Source: Candidatus Gastranaerophilales bacterium (GTDB lineage Bacteria; Cyanobacteriota; Vampirovibrionia; Gastranaerophilales; Gastranaerophilaceae). From it: 64,000 bases of DNA. The DNA is taken from positions 62,001 to 126,000 of the forward strand of contig CALUWF010000001.1 in NCBI GenBank assembly GCA_944324405.1. The letters are read 5' to 3'. Each line of letters opens with the position of its first letter. Position 1 is the first letter of the stretch. The notes below the pieces were generated by a model. The model was not told where the DNA came from. It ran no database searches and saw only the letters and a list, made by a program, of their open reading frames with translations. The position numbers and the translations under genes were made by a program. Shown piece after piece: positions 8,603 through 18,219 of the stretch.

Positions 8603-9848
8603 TTTCTTCTTGAGTTTGTTCTTCCTGTTGTACGTTTTCTTCTGCCTGAGGAATTTCATTGTTTTGTTCCTCATCAACAACGGGCACATCCTGTTCGTTA
8701 TTATCAACAGCTTCTTCCTGCGCAGAAGGTTGTTCTTCCTGTTGTGCTTTCATTTCTTCAAGCATTTGTCTTTCACGCTCATCTTCCAAAGCGCGTGCCT
8801 GAGTTTGGGATTTAATATCAATTTTCCAGCCGGTCAGTCTGTGTGCAAGTCTTACGTTTTGACCTTCTCTGCCTATTGCAAGGGATAGTTGATCATCAGG
8901 CACAATAACAAAAACTTCTTTTCTGTTTTCATCATCCGCTAAAATATCAACCGATACAATGCGGGCGGGCGAAAGAGCGTTTACAATATATTCGACCGGA
9001 TCTTCCGAGTATCTTACAATGTCTATTTTCTCGTTTTTAAGTTCGCTCACAATTGTTTGAATTCTTGAACCTCTCGGGCCTATGCAGGCACCGACCGAGT
9101 CAACTGAAGGATCATTCGACCAGACCGCAAGTTTTGTCCTAAATCCTGCTTCGCGCGCAATAGATTTAATTTCTACAATGCCGTCTTCAATCTCGGGTAC
9201 TTCAAGTTCAAAAAGTTCCCTTACAATTTCAGGATGCGCTTGGGAAACTATAACCTGCGGCAGGCGGGATGTTTCTTTTACATCCAACACAAAAACTCTT
9301 ATTCTGTTTCCGGGCTTGTAATACTCTCCCGGAATTTGTTCACGAGAAGGCATAATGGCGTCTGTTTTGCCTATATTTACAATTACGTTTCGCTCATCGC
9401 GTCTTTGAATAATACCTGTTATAAGAGTGCCTTTTTTGGATAAAAATTCATCCAAAACAAGTTTTCTCTCAGCCTCTCTTATTCTCTGCGTTATGACTTG
9501 TTTTGCGCTCTGTGCCGCAATTCTGCCAAAATTCTCAGGCGTTACTTCGATTTTTACTTCATCATCGAGTTCTACTTCTTCGTCAATTTCTTTTGCATCT
9601 TCAAGCGAAATTTCAAAGTCTTCATTTTCAACTTCGCTCACAACAGTTTTTGTCCTGAAAACGCCTATTTCGCCTGTTGTTTCATCCAAAATAGCCTCAA
9701 CGTTATCAGCGTCTTTATCTTTTATATGCTTTTTATAAGCAGCTACAAGGGCATCACACAAAGAACTTACAAGCACGTCTTTTGAAATGCCTTTTTCACG
9801 CTCGAGTTGTTCTGCCGCCTCAAAAAGCGCCGTTCCTATTTTAATCAT
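8595..9848 (-). CDS. nusA: Transcription termination/antitermination factor NusA
   Basis: Binds RNA polymerase and nascent RNA to control pausing, termination and antitermination. The 417-residue protein has the N-terminal polymerase-binding domain, an S1 domain near 135-200 (GTLITGIIQRRDERNVIVNI), and two KH domains (ACIGPRGSRIQTIVSELK near 243 and AIGREGQNVRLAHRLTGWKI near 320). The last ~60 residues are a Glu/Gln-rich low-complexity acidic tail in place of the AR repeats of E. coli NusA. It overlaps rimP upstream and the formyltransferase downstream by eight bases each. Confidence 0.97.
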   Translation of the reverse strand: MIKIGTALFEAAEQLEREKGISKDVLVSSLCDALVAAYKKHIKDKDADNVEAILDETTGEIGVFRTKTVVSEVENEDFEISLEDAKEIDEEVELDDEVKIEVTPENFGRIAAQSAKQVITQRIREAERKLVLDEFLSKKGTLITGIIQRRDERNVIVNIGKTDAIMPSREQIPGEYYKPGNRIRVFVLDVKETSRLPQVIVSQAHPEIVRELFELEVPEIEDGIVEIKSIAREAGFRTKLAVWSNDPSVDSVGACIGPRGSRIQTIVSELKNEKIDIVRYSEDPVEYIVNALSPARIVSVDILADDENRKEVFVIVPDDQLSLAIGREGQNVRLAHRLTGWKIDIKSQTQARALEDERERQMLEEMKAQQEEQPSAQEEAVDNNEQDVPVVDEEQNNEIPQAEENVQQEEQTQEENA

Positions 9849-10359
9849 TATTTTCTCCTTTATTTTTATTAATATTTATATCTTCATCAAGTCTTACGCT
9901 GAAAATGTTATCTTGTGCAATACAATAGCTTCTTCCGTTTTCTTTTGCACTGACCACAAGGCCCTCATTTTCAATGTAATTATCAATTACTGCTTTAAAT
10001 GTCTTTGTTTCAAGCCCTTCAAGCGGATTTTTAACCTTTACTATTACATCTCTGCCGCAAAATACCACATATTCTCTCGCGCTTTTCAATTTGCGATTAA
10101 GCCCCGGAGAAGAAACTTCAAGGTAATATTTAAAAGGTATTAAATCATCCAGCAAATCTCCGAGCGAGCGTGTAATATTTTCGCAATCCTGATGTGAAAC
10201 GGGATGATCCGCGCTGTATATAAAAATTCTTAAAAACCAATGTCCGTTTTCTTTTTCAAGAGAAATTTCAAGCGGAATAAGATTGTAGCGCATTGAAGTA
10301 TTTTCGACAACGGGTGTCAATTTTTCAAGTATTTCTTTTTTATTAATATGTTCTTTCAT
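9841..10359 (-). CDS. rimP: Ribosome maturation factor RimP
   Basis: Needed for maturation of the 30S ribosomal subunit. The 172-residue product has the conserved N-terminal ThyX-like part with HQDCENITRSLGDLLDD and the junction motif YYLEVSSPGLNRKL near 92-106, then the C-terminal SH3-like barrel. rimP-nusA is the standard order. An AAGGTAAG ribosome site precedes the ATG. The leader holds a candidate terminator, so expression may be attenuated. Confidence 0.95.
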   Translation of the reverse strand: MKEHINKKEILEKLTPVVENTSMRYNLIPLEISLEKENGHWFLRIFIYSADHPVSHQDCENITRSLGDLLDDLIPFKYYLEVSSPGLNRKLKSAREYVVFCGRDVIVKVKNPLEGLETKTFKAVIDNYIENEGLVVSAKENGRSYCIAQDNIFSVRLDEDININKNKGENND

Positions 10360-10377
10360 TCTTACCTTAATTTTTTG

Positions 10378-10408
10378 AAAAAAAAGAACGGTTTTAAAAA
10401 AGCCGCTC
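10378..10408 (-). promoter_or_regulatory. Candidate attenuator in the rimP-nusA leader
   Basis: On the - strand GAGCGG (10408-10403) can pair with CCGTTC (10391-10386) through one G-T pair around an 11-base loop, followed directly by eight T (10385-10378). It looks like a Rho-independent terminator, yet lies between the predicted promoter and the rimP start about 20 bases ahead, so it would stop the operon's own transcript. Confidence 0.45.
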
Positions 10409-10457
10409 CGGAATTTCTCTGAATAATCCGTCAGTGTTCACTTAAAACACCAATTTA

Positions 10458-10485
10458 AGTATATCATAAACAAGGTAAAAACCAA
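10458..10485 (-). promoter_or_regulatory. Promoter of rimP-nusA
   Basis: On the - strand: TTGGTT (10485-10480), a 16-base spacer ending in TGA, and TATACT (10463-10458); the TG makes it an extended -10. Predicted transcript start near 10451, about 90 bases ahead of rimP. Confidence 0.5.
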
Positions 10486-10524
10486 CATTTTTTTAAGTTT
10501 TATGTTAAAATATATATCCGCCCT

Positions 10525-11727
10525 ATGAAAAAAATCTCACTAAAAACAGTCTTTTTATTTCTTTTTATCATTATTTTCCAATCTTGCGCCGCATATTCAA
10601 TAGAGGAAAGTAAAGACAATTTTTCAGGTGCCCAAAAAGATGTGAAAAAGGGAGAAATTTTAAAAGACAGAATAATAACCCTTGATGAAACAATAGACGG
10701 CGATACGACTTATGATGTCGAGTATGACGATGATGAGGATGATTTCGATTTTAAATTATTCAGCGAAAGGACTTTTGCCAAGAAAAAGGCGATAATTTTT
10801 GAAAACAATTTTATAAATGAAATCTCGGGAGAACTTCGTTTTCAAGGAATTGCAAGCTTTGAAGAAAGGCGGGGCAATTTAAATACAACCTATCCTTTTG
10901 ATATAAATGCGGTAATTGAGTCCAAATTCGGAGATAAAAAATACAGATTTTTCACCGAATACGCCTTTACAAGAAATGTTGACGATTTAGATAATGCATT
11001 TTTTGGCAAATTCTCAAACATATACATTGAAAGAAATTTTAACGACAACCATAAAATGCGCATCGGGGTATCCCGCTCCCCCATAGGACTTGAAGGTTCA
11101 ATGAGTTCATTTTCGCTTCCATTTGCCCAAAGAGCACAAATATCAAGAGAATTCGGCGATGCGATATCAACAGGTGTTTCATTCATCGGACACAAAGGGG
11201 CTTTTGAATATAACCTTGGCGGATATACAAGTACGCGCTATATGCAGGGCTTCAAAGACGGAGCGGAATTTATAGGAAGGGTTGGGGTCAGACCTTTTTA
11301 CAAACAGGAAGGAAGCTATTTAAACAACCTTAAATTATACGCAGGCGCAGATGTCGGACACAGGGGAGAAAATTACGGCGTTTATAGTGCCGCAATGACT
11401 TATGAATATAAAAAATTTCTTATGAATTTTGAATACGCATACGCTGACGGCTCTAACGGAGATTTTTTCCACCCCGGGCAAAGGCAGGGCTTTTTTACAA
11501 CGGTAGGATGGAATTTTACCCCAAAATTACAGCTTCTTGCGCGTTATGATTACTTTGACACCGATGTTAATCAAAAAAACGACTCAAATCATGAATATTC
11601 AATAGGCATAAACTATTTTGTATTCAAACAAAGACTTAAGTTCGCGCTGAATTATGTTTTTTCAAACAATGAAAAAACAAACACAAACAAAAATGCAATT
11701 TATTTTTTAACCCAGTTCTTTATCTGA
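10525..11727 (+). CDS. Outer-membrane beta-barrel (porin-like) protein
   Basis: Probably a porin of the outer membrane. The 400-residue product starts with a signal peptide (about 1-25, ending QSCAAYS, which also resembles a lipobox), then an acidic stretch near 65-80 (Asp/Glu run). From ~95 on it has alternating aromatic/hydrophobic strands such as TTVGWNFTPKLQLLARYDYF and KFALNYVFSN, and it ends FLTQFFI, the aromatic C-terminus of barrel proteins. The architecture is like phosphate-selective porins (OprO/OprP), but I cannot name the substrate. There is no ribosome site; TG-T-TAAAAT at 10503-10511 suggests a transcript starting only about seven bases before the ATG. Confidence 0.72.
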   Translation: MKKISLKTVFLFLFIIIFQSCAAYSIEESKDNFSGAQKDVKKGEILKDRIITLDETIDGDTTYDVEYDDDEDDFDFKLFSERTFAKKKAIIFENNFINEISGELRFQGIASFEERRGNLNTTYPFDINAVIESKFGDKKYRFFTEYAFTRNVDDLDNAFFGKFSNIYIERNFNDNHKMRIGVSRSPIGLEGSMSSFSLPFAQRAQISREFGDAISTGVSFIGHKGAFEYNLGGYTSTRYMQGFKDGAEFIGRVGVRPFYKQEGSYLNNLKLYAGADVGHRGENYGVYSAAMTYEYKKFLMNFEYAYADGSNGDFFHPGQRQGFFTTVGWNFTPKLQLLARYDYFDTDVNQKNDSNHEYSIGINYFVFKQRLKFALNYVFSNNEKTNTNKNAIYFLTQFFI

Positions 11728-11732
11728 ATATC

Positions 11733-11852
11733 TCAGCCTATATTAAAAAGTGTGCACAGGCACATAATTCCTACAAAGCTTATGATAATCCAAAAGTGGG
11801 TAACGGGGTGAAGATTATTCCAAATATATGCAATAAAGTTTCTTTGATTCAT
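11733..11852 (-). CDS. Possible 39-residue single-span membrane peptide
   Basis: Reads MNQRNFIAYIWNNLHPVTHF followed by a hydrophobic stretch (WIIISFVGIMCLCTLF) and a short polar end. Composition fits a small membrane protein, and it follows mutS on the same strand. No ribosome site precedes it, so it may be chance coding in otherwise unassigned DNA between the porin and mutS 3' ends. Confidence 0.25.
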   Translation of the reverse strand: MNQRNFIAYIWNNLHPVTHFWIIISFVGIMCLCTLFNIG

Positions 11853-11904
11853 AAGAATATTATTACAGTGTTTTAACTTTTTATTATCCGTTAAAAAAAG
11901 TATT

Positions 11905-14247
11905 TTACAATTGGACAAGCGTATATTTTTTTGCATTTTCTATTATACTTTTTTCTATGCCGGCGCTGAGGGCTATATTAAGCGCATTTGTCGTATTTAG
12001 TATACCCTTTTTAATTATTTTTGTATCAAAGTCAATAAAAACAACATTTGCACTATCATTATCCAAAAAATGTTTTGCAACAAATAAAAAATGTGTGGCG
12101 CACAAGGTTTTGGCTTGTATCTTTTCTTTTATATATTCTAAAACCGCACACAAAAGCGCGCCGGATTCTTCTCTGTTTGTGCCTTTTACCGGCTCATCAA
12201 GCAAAATTAAACTATTTTTTGTTGAATTATTTAAAATTCCCGCAATTTTTTTCATCTCGGCAAAAAATGTAGATTCGCCCTCTTTTAAATTGTCAAAAAC
12301 CGTACTGTTGAAAAAGAGTCTGTCAAAAAGCTGCATTTTTGCATATCTCGCACAGGTGTATCCGCACATCTGGGCCAAAATAACCGCTATTGCATTTTGT
12401 TTTAAATAAGTCGATTTACCTGACATATTGGCACCCGTCAAAACGGCAAGCGGACATTTTTGCCAAAATGCCGTGTCATTTCTTTTAAAATCGCCCTTAA
12501 TCTTATAAACACAAGGATGCAACATGTCTTTTAATTCAAAATACCCGTCACAAAATTCAACTTCTGAAAAATCATATTTAAGAATGCAATTTGCAAGGGA
12601 ATTTATAGCGTCAAAATAAGCGCAGAGCCGTGCGTATTCTCTTATTTTTGATGTTAATTCGCAGCAGTATATTAAAAGCTTGTCGAACGTATCTTTTTCA
12701 AGGCTCAAAATGGAGTATTTAAGGGAATTAATTTTCTCTTCAATTTCCATAAGTTCATTATTTGCATACCTTATGCATCCTGCAAGTTTTTGTTTTATAA
12801 CAATACCGCAATCAAGATACTTTTGTGCACTCAATGCTGTTTCGTAGCAGCAGCCTATGTTTGGCAAAAATTTTACCTTTACGCTTTTATTTAATCGCTG
12901 CGTTTGCTCCCGCTCCAGTTTTTCAATTTTACAATAACATTGCGACAACTTATCCCTTAAAATATCAAGACGCGCGTTGACACCCTGTTTTATCGGATAA
13001 AGTTCATATTTAAAATCATCATCCCCGCCAAGAGTTTTTTCCGTAATTTCCGAAAAATCGTATAAAATTTCTAACGACTCATTGTCAAAGCCCGGGACTT
13101 CGTCTTTAAATTCATTTAAAATGTTTTTTATACCGCAGATTTTTGACAATGTTTTTGAAATCTCAATAAGTTCTTTAAAGGTTATTGTTTTATTTGAAAT
13201 TTTTGCGCTAAATCTTAACAAATCACAAAAATTATCAAGAAATTTATCAATTTCGATATGCAGTGCATTTTTTTCCAGAAGTTTTTTTATGGCACGCTGT
13301 CTTTTTAAAATCATATCCAAATTATTTAAAGGGGCGCTCATCCACTCCCTTAAAAGTCTTTTGCCCATCGGGGTCTTAGTAGTGTCCAAAAACCAAAACA
13401 GGCTTCCCTGTTTTTTAAAATCCGCCTGAACTCTTGTAAGCTCCAAAAATCTGCGAGTATCAAAATCCATAGACATAAAATTTGAAATGCTGTATCTTTT
13501 AACTTTATCAAGCTTTGGCGCAAACTCTTTTTGCGTTTCCGTTATATAGTTAACAATAGCATTTGATGCCAAATACCCTTCTTTAAAGTCACTCTTGATG
13601 TCATCATTTTTATCATTTGAAAAATAATTTGAGCGAAAAAGCACATTTTTCTTATCTTTTATTACGTTTGCAAATTCAAATATCAAGCCTTCTTCGCTTA
13701 AAAGAATTTCCGCGGGAGTAAATTTTATAATTTCAAACTCTACTTCTTCCTTTGTTCCGACCGTTAAATAAAAACCGCCCTGTGAAATATCAGCACAGGA
13801 AAACCCGTATTTTGTACCGTTTTTATAAATTGCCGCAAGGTAATTATTTTTATCCCCGGGCAGAAATTCACCCTCGTATACAGTCGAAGGAGTATATATC
13901 CTCGTTATTTTTCTGAAAAACTTGCCGTTATCCCCGCAAAACTGTTCTGCTCGCGCCACTTTATAATTATTATCCAAAAGTTTTTTTACATATATATCAA
14001 GTGCTTTTTTAGGAATTCCCGCAAGTGCAACACGCCCTATTGCGCCGTATTTTCTGCTTGTAAGGGTAATGTCGCATGTTTTTGAAAACAAAATTGCATC
14101 TTCAAAAAAAGTTTCATAAAAATCTCCGACCCGATAAAAAAGTATTGCATCATTTGAGCTTTTTTTAAGTTCAATATAAGCCCTTAATGACTCAGTCAAC
14201 ATTTTTGTGTCGACATCGGATATTTTTGTTATAATTTCATCATTCAT
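11905..14247 (-). CDS. mutS: DNA mismatch repair protein MutS (divergent)
   Basis: Recognises mismatches and starts repair with MutL. The 780-residue protein has the MutS1 mismatch-binding domain with the Phe-x-Glu motif in FYRVGDFYETFFEDA near 40-54, then connector, lever and clamp regions, then the ATPase: Walker A TGANMSGKSTYLKQ, EGESTFFAEMKK, and Walker B LILLDEP. The motif after Walker B is DEPVKGTNREESG instead of the near-universal DEIGRGTSTYDG, and CATHFLF replaces ATHYHEL. The usual C-terminal extension is missing. The mismatch domain says MutS1, but the altered ATPase signature is unusual. No ribosome site is visible before the ATG. Confidence 0.9.
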   Translation of the reverse strand: MNDEIITKISDVDTKMLTESLRAYIELKKSSNDAILFYRVGDFYETFFEDAILFSKTCDITLTSRKYGAIGRVALAGIPKKALDIYVKKLLDNNYKVARAEQFCGDNGKFFRKITRIYTPSTVYEGEFLPGDKNNYLAAIYKNGTKYGFSCADISQGGFYLTVGTKEEVEFEIIKFTPAEILLSEEGLIFEFANVIKDKKNVLFRSNYFSNDKNDDIKSDFKEGYLASNAIVNYITETQKEFAPKLDKVKRYSISNFMSMDFDTRRFLELTRVQADFKKQGSLFWFLDTTKTPMGKRLLREWMSAPLNNLDMILKRQRAIKKLLEKNALHIEIDKFLDNFCDLLRFSAKISNKTITFKELIEISKTLSKICGIKNILNEFKDEVPGFDNESLEILYDFSEITEKTLGGDDDFKYELYPIKQGVNARLDILRDKLSQCYCKIEKLEREQTQRLNKSVKVKFLPNIGCCYETALSAQKYLDCGIVIKQKLAGCIRYANNELMEIEEKINSLKYSILSLEKDTFDKLLIYCCELTSKIREYARLCAYFDAINSLANCILKYDFSEVEFCDGYFELKDMLHPCVYKIKGDFKRNDTAFWQKCPLAVLTGANMSGKSTYLKQNAIAVILAQMCGYTCARYAKMQLFDRLFFNSTVFDNLKEGESTFFAEMKKIAGILNNSTKNSLILLDEPVKGTNREESGALLCAVLEYIKEKIQAKTLCATHFLFVAKHFLDNDSANVVFIDFDTKIIKKGILNTTNALNIALSAGIEKSIIENAKKYTLVQL

Positions 14248-14304
14248 TTTTTATATGATAAAATAAAATTGTTAAAAATAAAACAGACGTGGCGGGGCAA
14301 AATT

Positions 14305-14940
14305 ATGGGATGTTTAAAAAGCATAATAAGAAAGATAATATTTCTTGCGCTTTTGTTTGCGTTTTTCTTTTTTGGCGGATGTGATTTTGTTTTGACCAAA
14401 TACAATGAATTTACCTGCCCCCCGAGAGAGGAACTGCTTGAGCAGTCAAAAGATTTTGGAGATTTTTCCGCCGTTTCAAGTGATTATCGGCTAACGCGCT
14501 CGCTGAATATTTTCGGATACAGAAAATTTAACTCGGAATATATGCCAAGCGGGCAAAAAATAACAATAATCGACCTTAATAAAAAAGAGTTGATAACGCC
14601 TGAGGACTTTACATCCGGCAAAATTAACGCAAAAATCAACAACGCTCTTGATGTTTTAAAAGATTCCGTTATTACATTTGAAAACCTTGAAATAACAGGC
14701 AGAGGAACAATACAGGCGGGAACAAAATCTATTCCTTATGTAAATTTCAAAGCAGATGTCAAAAATGTTCCTTTTAAAACAGTAGAAGGGACTCTTGGCG
14801 CATACACAAGTCCGAATATAAGCCGTGCAAAGAAAAATAAAGAGCCCGAAAGTACGGTAAAAGTCATACTTTCAATGCGCGATTGCAAAAAATACAATCC
14901 GCAGATAACTTTTAATTATATAAGAGCCATGAAGCCATAG
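14305..14940 (+). CDS. Exported or lipid-anchored protein of unknown function
   Basis: The ATG at 14305, preceded by GGCGGGG at 14291-14297, gives 211 residues beginning with a hydrophobic signal (IIFLALLFAFFFFGGCDFV); GGC-D resembles a lipobox. The mature part has no motif I recognise; it contains Lys-rich polar segments and an extended-strand-like region around ENLEITGRGTIQAGTKSIPY. It is divergent from mutS and convergent with the glycosyltransferase behind it. A TTG at 14269 would add 12 residues but lacks a ribosome site. Confidence 0.6.
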   Translation: MGCLKSIIRKIIFLALLFAFFFFGGCDFVLTKYNEFTCPPREELLEQSKDFGDFSAVSSDYRLTRSLNIFGYRKFNSEYMPSGQKITIIDLNKKELITPEDFTSGKINAKINNALDVLKDSVITFENLEITGRGTIQAGTKSIPYVNFKADVKNVPFKTVEGTLGAYTSPNISRAKKNKEPESTVKVILSMRDCKKYNPQITFNYIRAMKP

Positions 14941-14941
14941 A

Positions 14942-15808
14942 TTAAAGCATTATCCAATTTTGAGGATACAAGTCGGCGGGATTGTTTTGAATTTTTTGAA
15001 ACCATTTTTTTGGCGCAATAACAATTTTATCCGGATTTGGATTTAAATATGCCCCCCACCAGGAAAAACTGGAATTTGCAATAACATTGTGCTTACAATT
15101 TGTCATAAGCCTTAAATCTTCCCAGGATTTATCCGCAAAATTGTGGGATATAAATTCCACCCTTGCCTCTTTTTCTTTGCATTTTGGGCAGTTATTAAAA
15201 TTAAAATTATTGCTGACCCATTTTATATCATCTGAAAATACATATATAACAGGTTTTTTAACACTGTCCGCTATTTTTTCAAGTGCGTTTTCGTAATAAC
15301 TTAAATCAAGATGGTTGTATACTTTTGAGTAGTGTTTTTTTGCAACATAATCACCGCGTCTTATGTGTATTGAAATCGAATCCTCATTTTGCATATTTTC
15401 AATTATGCGCGCATTTTGGACATCCGGCGGAACTTTAAAAGTAAAATATTCTTTTATTAATTTTTCATTTATATATTTATGACTTTGGAAAAAGCCGTAA
15501 ATGTATGTGTTATCTCTGATTTTAGAAAATCTTTCTTCGTAATTAAAATCTTTCTCACAATATACGTTTAAATCAAAAAAACTTTCGCCGATATGTTTTC
15601 TAAATGCCCATAAAGCCTTATATTTAAGACCTTTCACTTCTCTTTTATCACTTTGAAAAATATCAATTTGATAGGAACGGTTGCGGGAATGATTAAAAAA
15701 ATCACAATCAAAATAAAAATCCGCACCAAGCTTATCCGCAAGAGTCGCAGCCGCTGCAAACTGGAACATTTGATTGCCCAGACCGCCATTATATCTCATT
15801 ATCAGCAT
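14942..15808 (-). CDS. Family 11 glycosyltransferase (alpha-1,2-fucosyltransferase type)
   Basis: Predicted to add a sugar, typically fucose from GDP-fucose, to a surface glycan. The 288 residues start with the family's signature [16 protein letters not shown] and contain the donor-site motif SISIHIRRGDYV near 146-157, plus ANSSFSWWGAYLN near 245-257, all typical of GT11 (WbgL/FutC type). The start overlaps the gtrA-like gene by 20 bases, so the two are translated together; with GtrA the pair fits modification of O-antigen, capsule or another surface glycan. It is the last gene of the ribosomal-protein transcript unit. Confidence 0.9.
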   Translation of the reverse strand: MLIMRYNGGLGNQMFQFAAAATLADKLGADFYFDCDFFNHSRNRSYQIDIFQSDKREVKGLKYKALWAFRKHIGESFFDLNVYCEKDFNYEERFSKIRDNTYIYGFFQSHKYINEKLIKEYFTFKVPPDVQNARIIENMQNEDSISIHIRRGDYVAKKHYSKVYNHLDLSYYENALEKIADSVKKPVIYVFSDDIKWVSNNFNFNNCPKCKEKEARVEFISHNFADKSWEDLRLMTNCKHNVIANSSFSWWGAYLNPNPDKIVIAPKKWFQKIQNNPADLYPQNWIML

Positions 15809-16304
15809 TTATAACCTCATCAATTTTTGCTTTAAATACAAAAGTTTTAAAAATTATAAAAGATAAAACCGCCATGGGCAGAACCATAATCGCCTGAGAA
15901 ACGTATTTGCCCGCCCCCAGATGTACAAGAATATTTAAACATACAAGATTTATCGAATAAGTTACAACATAAGACATAAAAAAGCGCACTATTCTTGAAT
16001 TGTCATGATTTTTAAATACAATCACGCCTGTTGTTTTAAAATTCCAGAGCACACCTAAGATGTACTGTATTGTAAGCGCGATGTTATGCGAAGCGTGAAG
16101 CGTTACAAACAGGGCGTATACGCTGTATCCAAAAGCAGTATTAAGCGCGCCCACAAAGAGAAATTTCATAAATTTTCTATCCACCCGTCTGAAAACTCCA
16201 AAAAACGCCTCTTGATGAAACCAGTTAAAACTATTTGAAAGCACGGAGAGAAAAACTTTCCCCGCCGTGCTGTTCTTAAATTTTGCTATCAGATTAATTG
16301 ACAT
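15789..16304 (-). CDS. GtrA-family membrane protein
   Basis: Small four-span membrane protein of the GtrA/DPMS family, thought to help move lipid-linked sugars across the inner membrane. The 171 residues contain [33 protein letters not shown] (the conserved WNF-[KR] motif) and a final [11 protein letters not shown]. It overlaps the rplA stop by 11 bases and the next glycosyltransferase by 20, so it sits inside the ribosomal protein unit, an unusual place. Confidence 0.87.
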   Translation of the reverse strand: MSINLIAKFKNSTAGKVFLSVLSNSFNWFHQEAFFGVFRRVDRKFMKFLFVGALNTAFGYSVYALFVTLHASHNIALTIQYILGVLWNFKTTGVIVFKNHDNSRIVRFFMSYVVTYSINLVCLNILVHLGAGKYVSQAIMVLPMAVLSFIIFKTFVFKAKIDEVINADNEI

Positions 16305-17019
16305 GTTCCTTGATTTCGCCTACAACATCTTTGGGTTCAAGTTTAATTGAAGGGCCCATTGTTGTTGTTAAATACATTGATTTAATGTAAGTACCTTTTG
16401 CAGCGGAGGGTTTTGCTTTGATTATTGCATCCGTCAAAGTTGAAAAGTTTTTCATTAAATCATCGGTTGAAAATTTAATTTTGCCGATGGGCACGTGAAT
16501 CATACCTTGTTTGTCGGCACGGAATTCAACCTTACCTGCTTTAGCGTCTTTTACCGCTTTTGCTACATCAGGAGTAACAGTACCTGTTTTAGGGTTAGGC
16601 ATTAAGCCTTTGGGGCCCAAAACACGACCTAATTTACCTAAAGGAGCCATCATATCAGGCGTTGCAATCAAAGTGTCAAATTCAAACCAGCCGTTTGCAA
16701 TTTTTTCAATCACTTCTTCGGCACCTGCTTCATCTGCGCCTGCTTCTTTTGCAGCAGCTGCTTTATCAGCCTTTGCAATAACGCAAACACGCACTTCTTT
16801 ACCAAGACCTGCGGGAAGAACCGTGGTCGAGCGGATTTGCTGGTCAGCGTGTTTTACATCGATACCTAATCTCATGTGAGCTTCGACGGTTTCGTCAAAT
16901 TTTGCCACTTCGGCAGATATTTTTTGCAGCATTTCAATAGCATCTTTTGCGCTTGCGGGTTGATTAAAACCTTCAAGCATTTCTTTTATCTTTTGTTTTT
17001 TCTTTGTTAATTTTGACAT
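16294..17019 (-). CDS. rplA: 50S ribosomal protein L1
   Basis: Ribosomal protein of the L1 stalk; in many bacteria it also represses its own mRNA. 241 residues, normal length. Conserved stretches include [40 protein letters not shown] and [11 protein letters not shown]. It lies 48 bases after rplK. The usual next genes rplJ and rplL are absent here; gtrA and a glycosyltransferase follow instead. Confidence 0.98.
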   Translation of the reverse strand: MSKLTKKKQKIKEMLEGFNQPASAKDAIEMLQKISAEVAKFDETVEAHMRLGIDVKHADQQIRSTTVLPAGLGKEVRVCVIAKADKAAAAKEAGADEAGAEEVIEKIANGWFEFDTLIATPDMMAPLGKLGRVLGPKGLMPNPKTGTVTPDVAKAVKDAKAGKVEFRADKQGMIHVPIGKIKFSTDDLMKNFSTLTDAIIKAKPSAAKGTYIKSMYLTTTMGPSIKLEPKDVVGEIKEHVN

Positions 17020-17067
17020 TTTATCTCCTTTCGTGGTTTTAACGGCAGTTTAGCTGCCTCCCAACAA

Positions 17068-17505
17068 TTATTCAGCAATAGTTACACCCATTGCACGAGC
17101 TGTACCTTCAATCATCTTAACTGCCGCTTCAAGAGTTGTGGCATTTAAGTCTTCCATTTTTGTTTTTGCAATTTCTTCCAATTGTGCACGTGTAATCTGA
17201 CCGACTTTTGTTTTATTCGGAGCAGCGGAACCTTTCGGAAGGTTAAGCGCTTTTTTAATTAAAACAGCGGCCGGAGGTGATTTTGTAACAAAGCTAAAGC
17301 TTCTGTCCTCATAAACATCAATTACAACAGGAATAATGAAGCCGGCTTGAGATGCCGTTCTTTCGTTAAACTGTTTGCAAAAATCCATGATGTTAACACC
17401 TTTTTGACCCAGAGCAGGACCAACCGGAGGTGAAGGATTAGCCTTTCCGGCTTCGATTTGAAGCTTAATTTTTCCTGTAACTTTTTTGTTTGTTTTTGGT
17501 GCCAT
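17068..17505 (-). CDS. rplK: 50S ribosomal protein L11
   Basis: Part of the GTPase-associated centre of the large subunit. 145 residues, standard length, with [20 protein letters not shown] near 13-32 and the C-terminal RNA-binding part ending TARAMGVTI. Ribosome site AAGGAG (in a CTCCTTTC context on the + strand) just upstream. Confidence 0.98.
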   Translation of the reverse strand: MAPKTNKKVTGKIKLQIEAGKANPSPPVGPALGQKGVNIMDFCKQFNERTASQAGFIIPVVIDVYEDRSFSFVTKSPPAAVLIKKALNLPKGSAAPNKTKVGQITRAQLEEIAKTKMEDLNATTLEAAVKMIEGTARAMGVTIAE

Positions 17506-17564
17506 TATTTTCTCCTTTCGTGGTAATAGCGAACAGTTTTTTTCTGCTCTTCCACATTTTATTA

Positions 17565-18185
17565 TTATACTTTTTGAATTTGCTTATATTCAAGCTCTAC
17601 AGGCGTTTCACGGCCAAATATAGAAACATTTGCACGAAGTTTTGATTTATCGGGGTAGACTTCCGTTATATCACCGATAAACTCTGCAAACGGACCCGAA
17701 ATAATTCTGACCTTATCGCCGACTTTAACATCAAGCTCGATTTTGGGCGTTTGAGCCTGTCCGCGATGAATGATTTTTTTGATTTCCGAATCTTTTGCGG
17801 GAATAGGCTTTTTAGATGATCCGACAAACTTGGTAACGCCTGCCGTGTGGCGAACTACATACCAGGAGTCATCATCCATTATCATCTCAACAAGTACATA
17901 TCCGGGGAAGATTTTTTCTTCTTTTTCGGATTTCTTGCCGCCTTTAACCTGAGTAATCGTTTTTTGCGGAACTTCAACTCTGAAAATCTTTTCAGACATG
18001 TTCATATATTCAATACGTTTTTCAAGGTTGACTTTTACTTTGTTTTCATGACCCGAGTACGTATGAACGACATACCAGCGCTTCTTGGGAGCCTTTTGAG
18101 CCTTGGGCGCTTCTTCTTTTACTTCTTGAGGCGCTTGGTCCTGTTCTTCTAAATTTTCCAGATTTTTTTCTTCTTTGTTTTCCAT
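17565..18185 (-). CDS. nusG: Transcription elongation factor NusG
   Basis: Binds RNA polymerase through its NGN domain and couples it to Rho or ribosomes. 206 residues: an acidic/Lys-rich N-terminal extension of ~35 residues, the NGN domain beginning [34 protein letters not shown], and the C-terminal KOW domain [19 protein letters not shown]. It follows secE by 34 bases. Confidence 0.97.
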   Translation of the reverse strand: MENKEEKNLENLEEQDQAPQEVKEEAPKAQKAPKKRWYVVHTYSGHENKVKVNLEKRIEYMNMSEKIFRVEVPQKTITQVKGGKKSEKEEKIFPGYVLVEMIMDDDSWYVVRHTAGVTKFVGSSKKPIPAKDSEIKKIIHRGQAQTPKIELDVKVGDKVRIISGPFAEFIGDITEVYPDKSKLRANVSIFGRETPVELEYKQIQKV

Positions 18186-18219
18186 AGTTTACCTTATTTT
18201 ATTAGTAATTTTATTTTAT

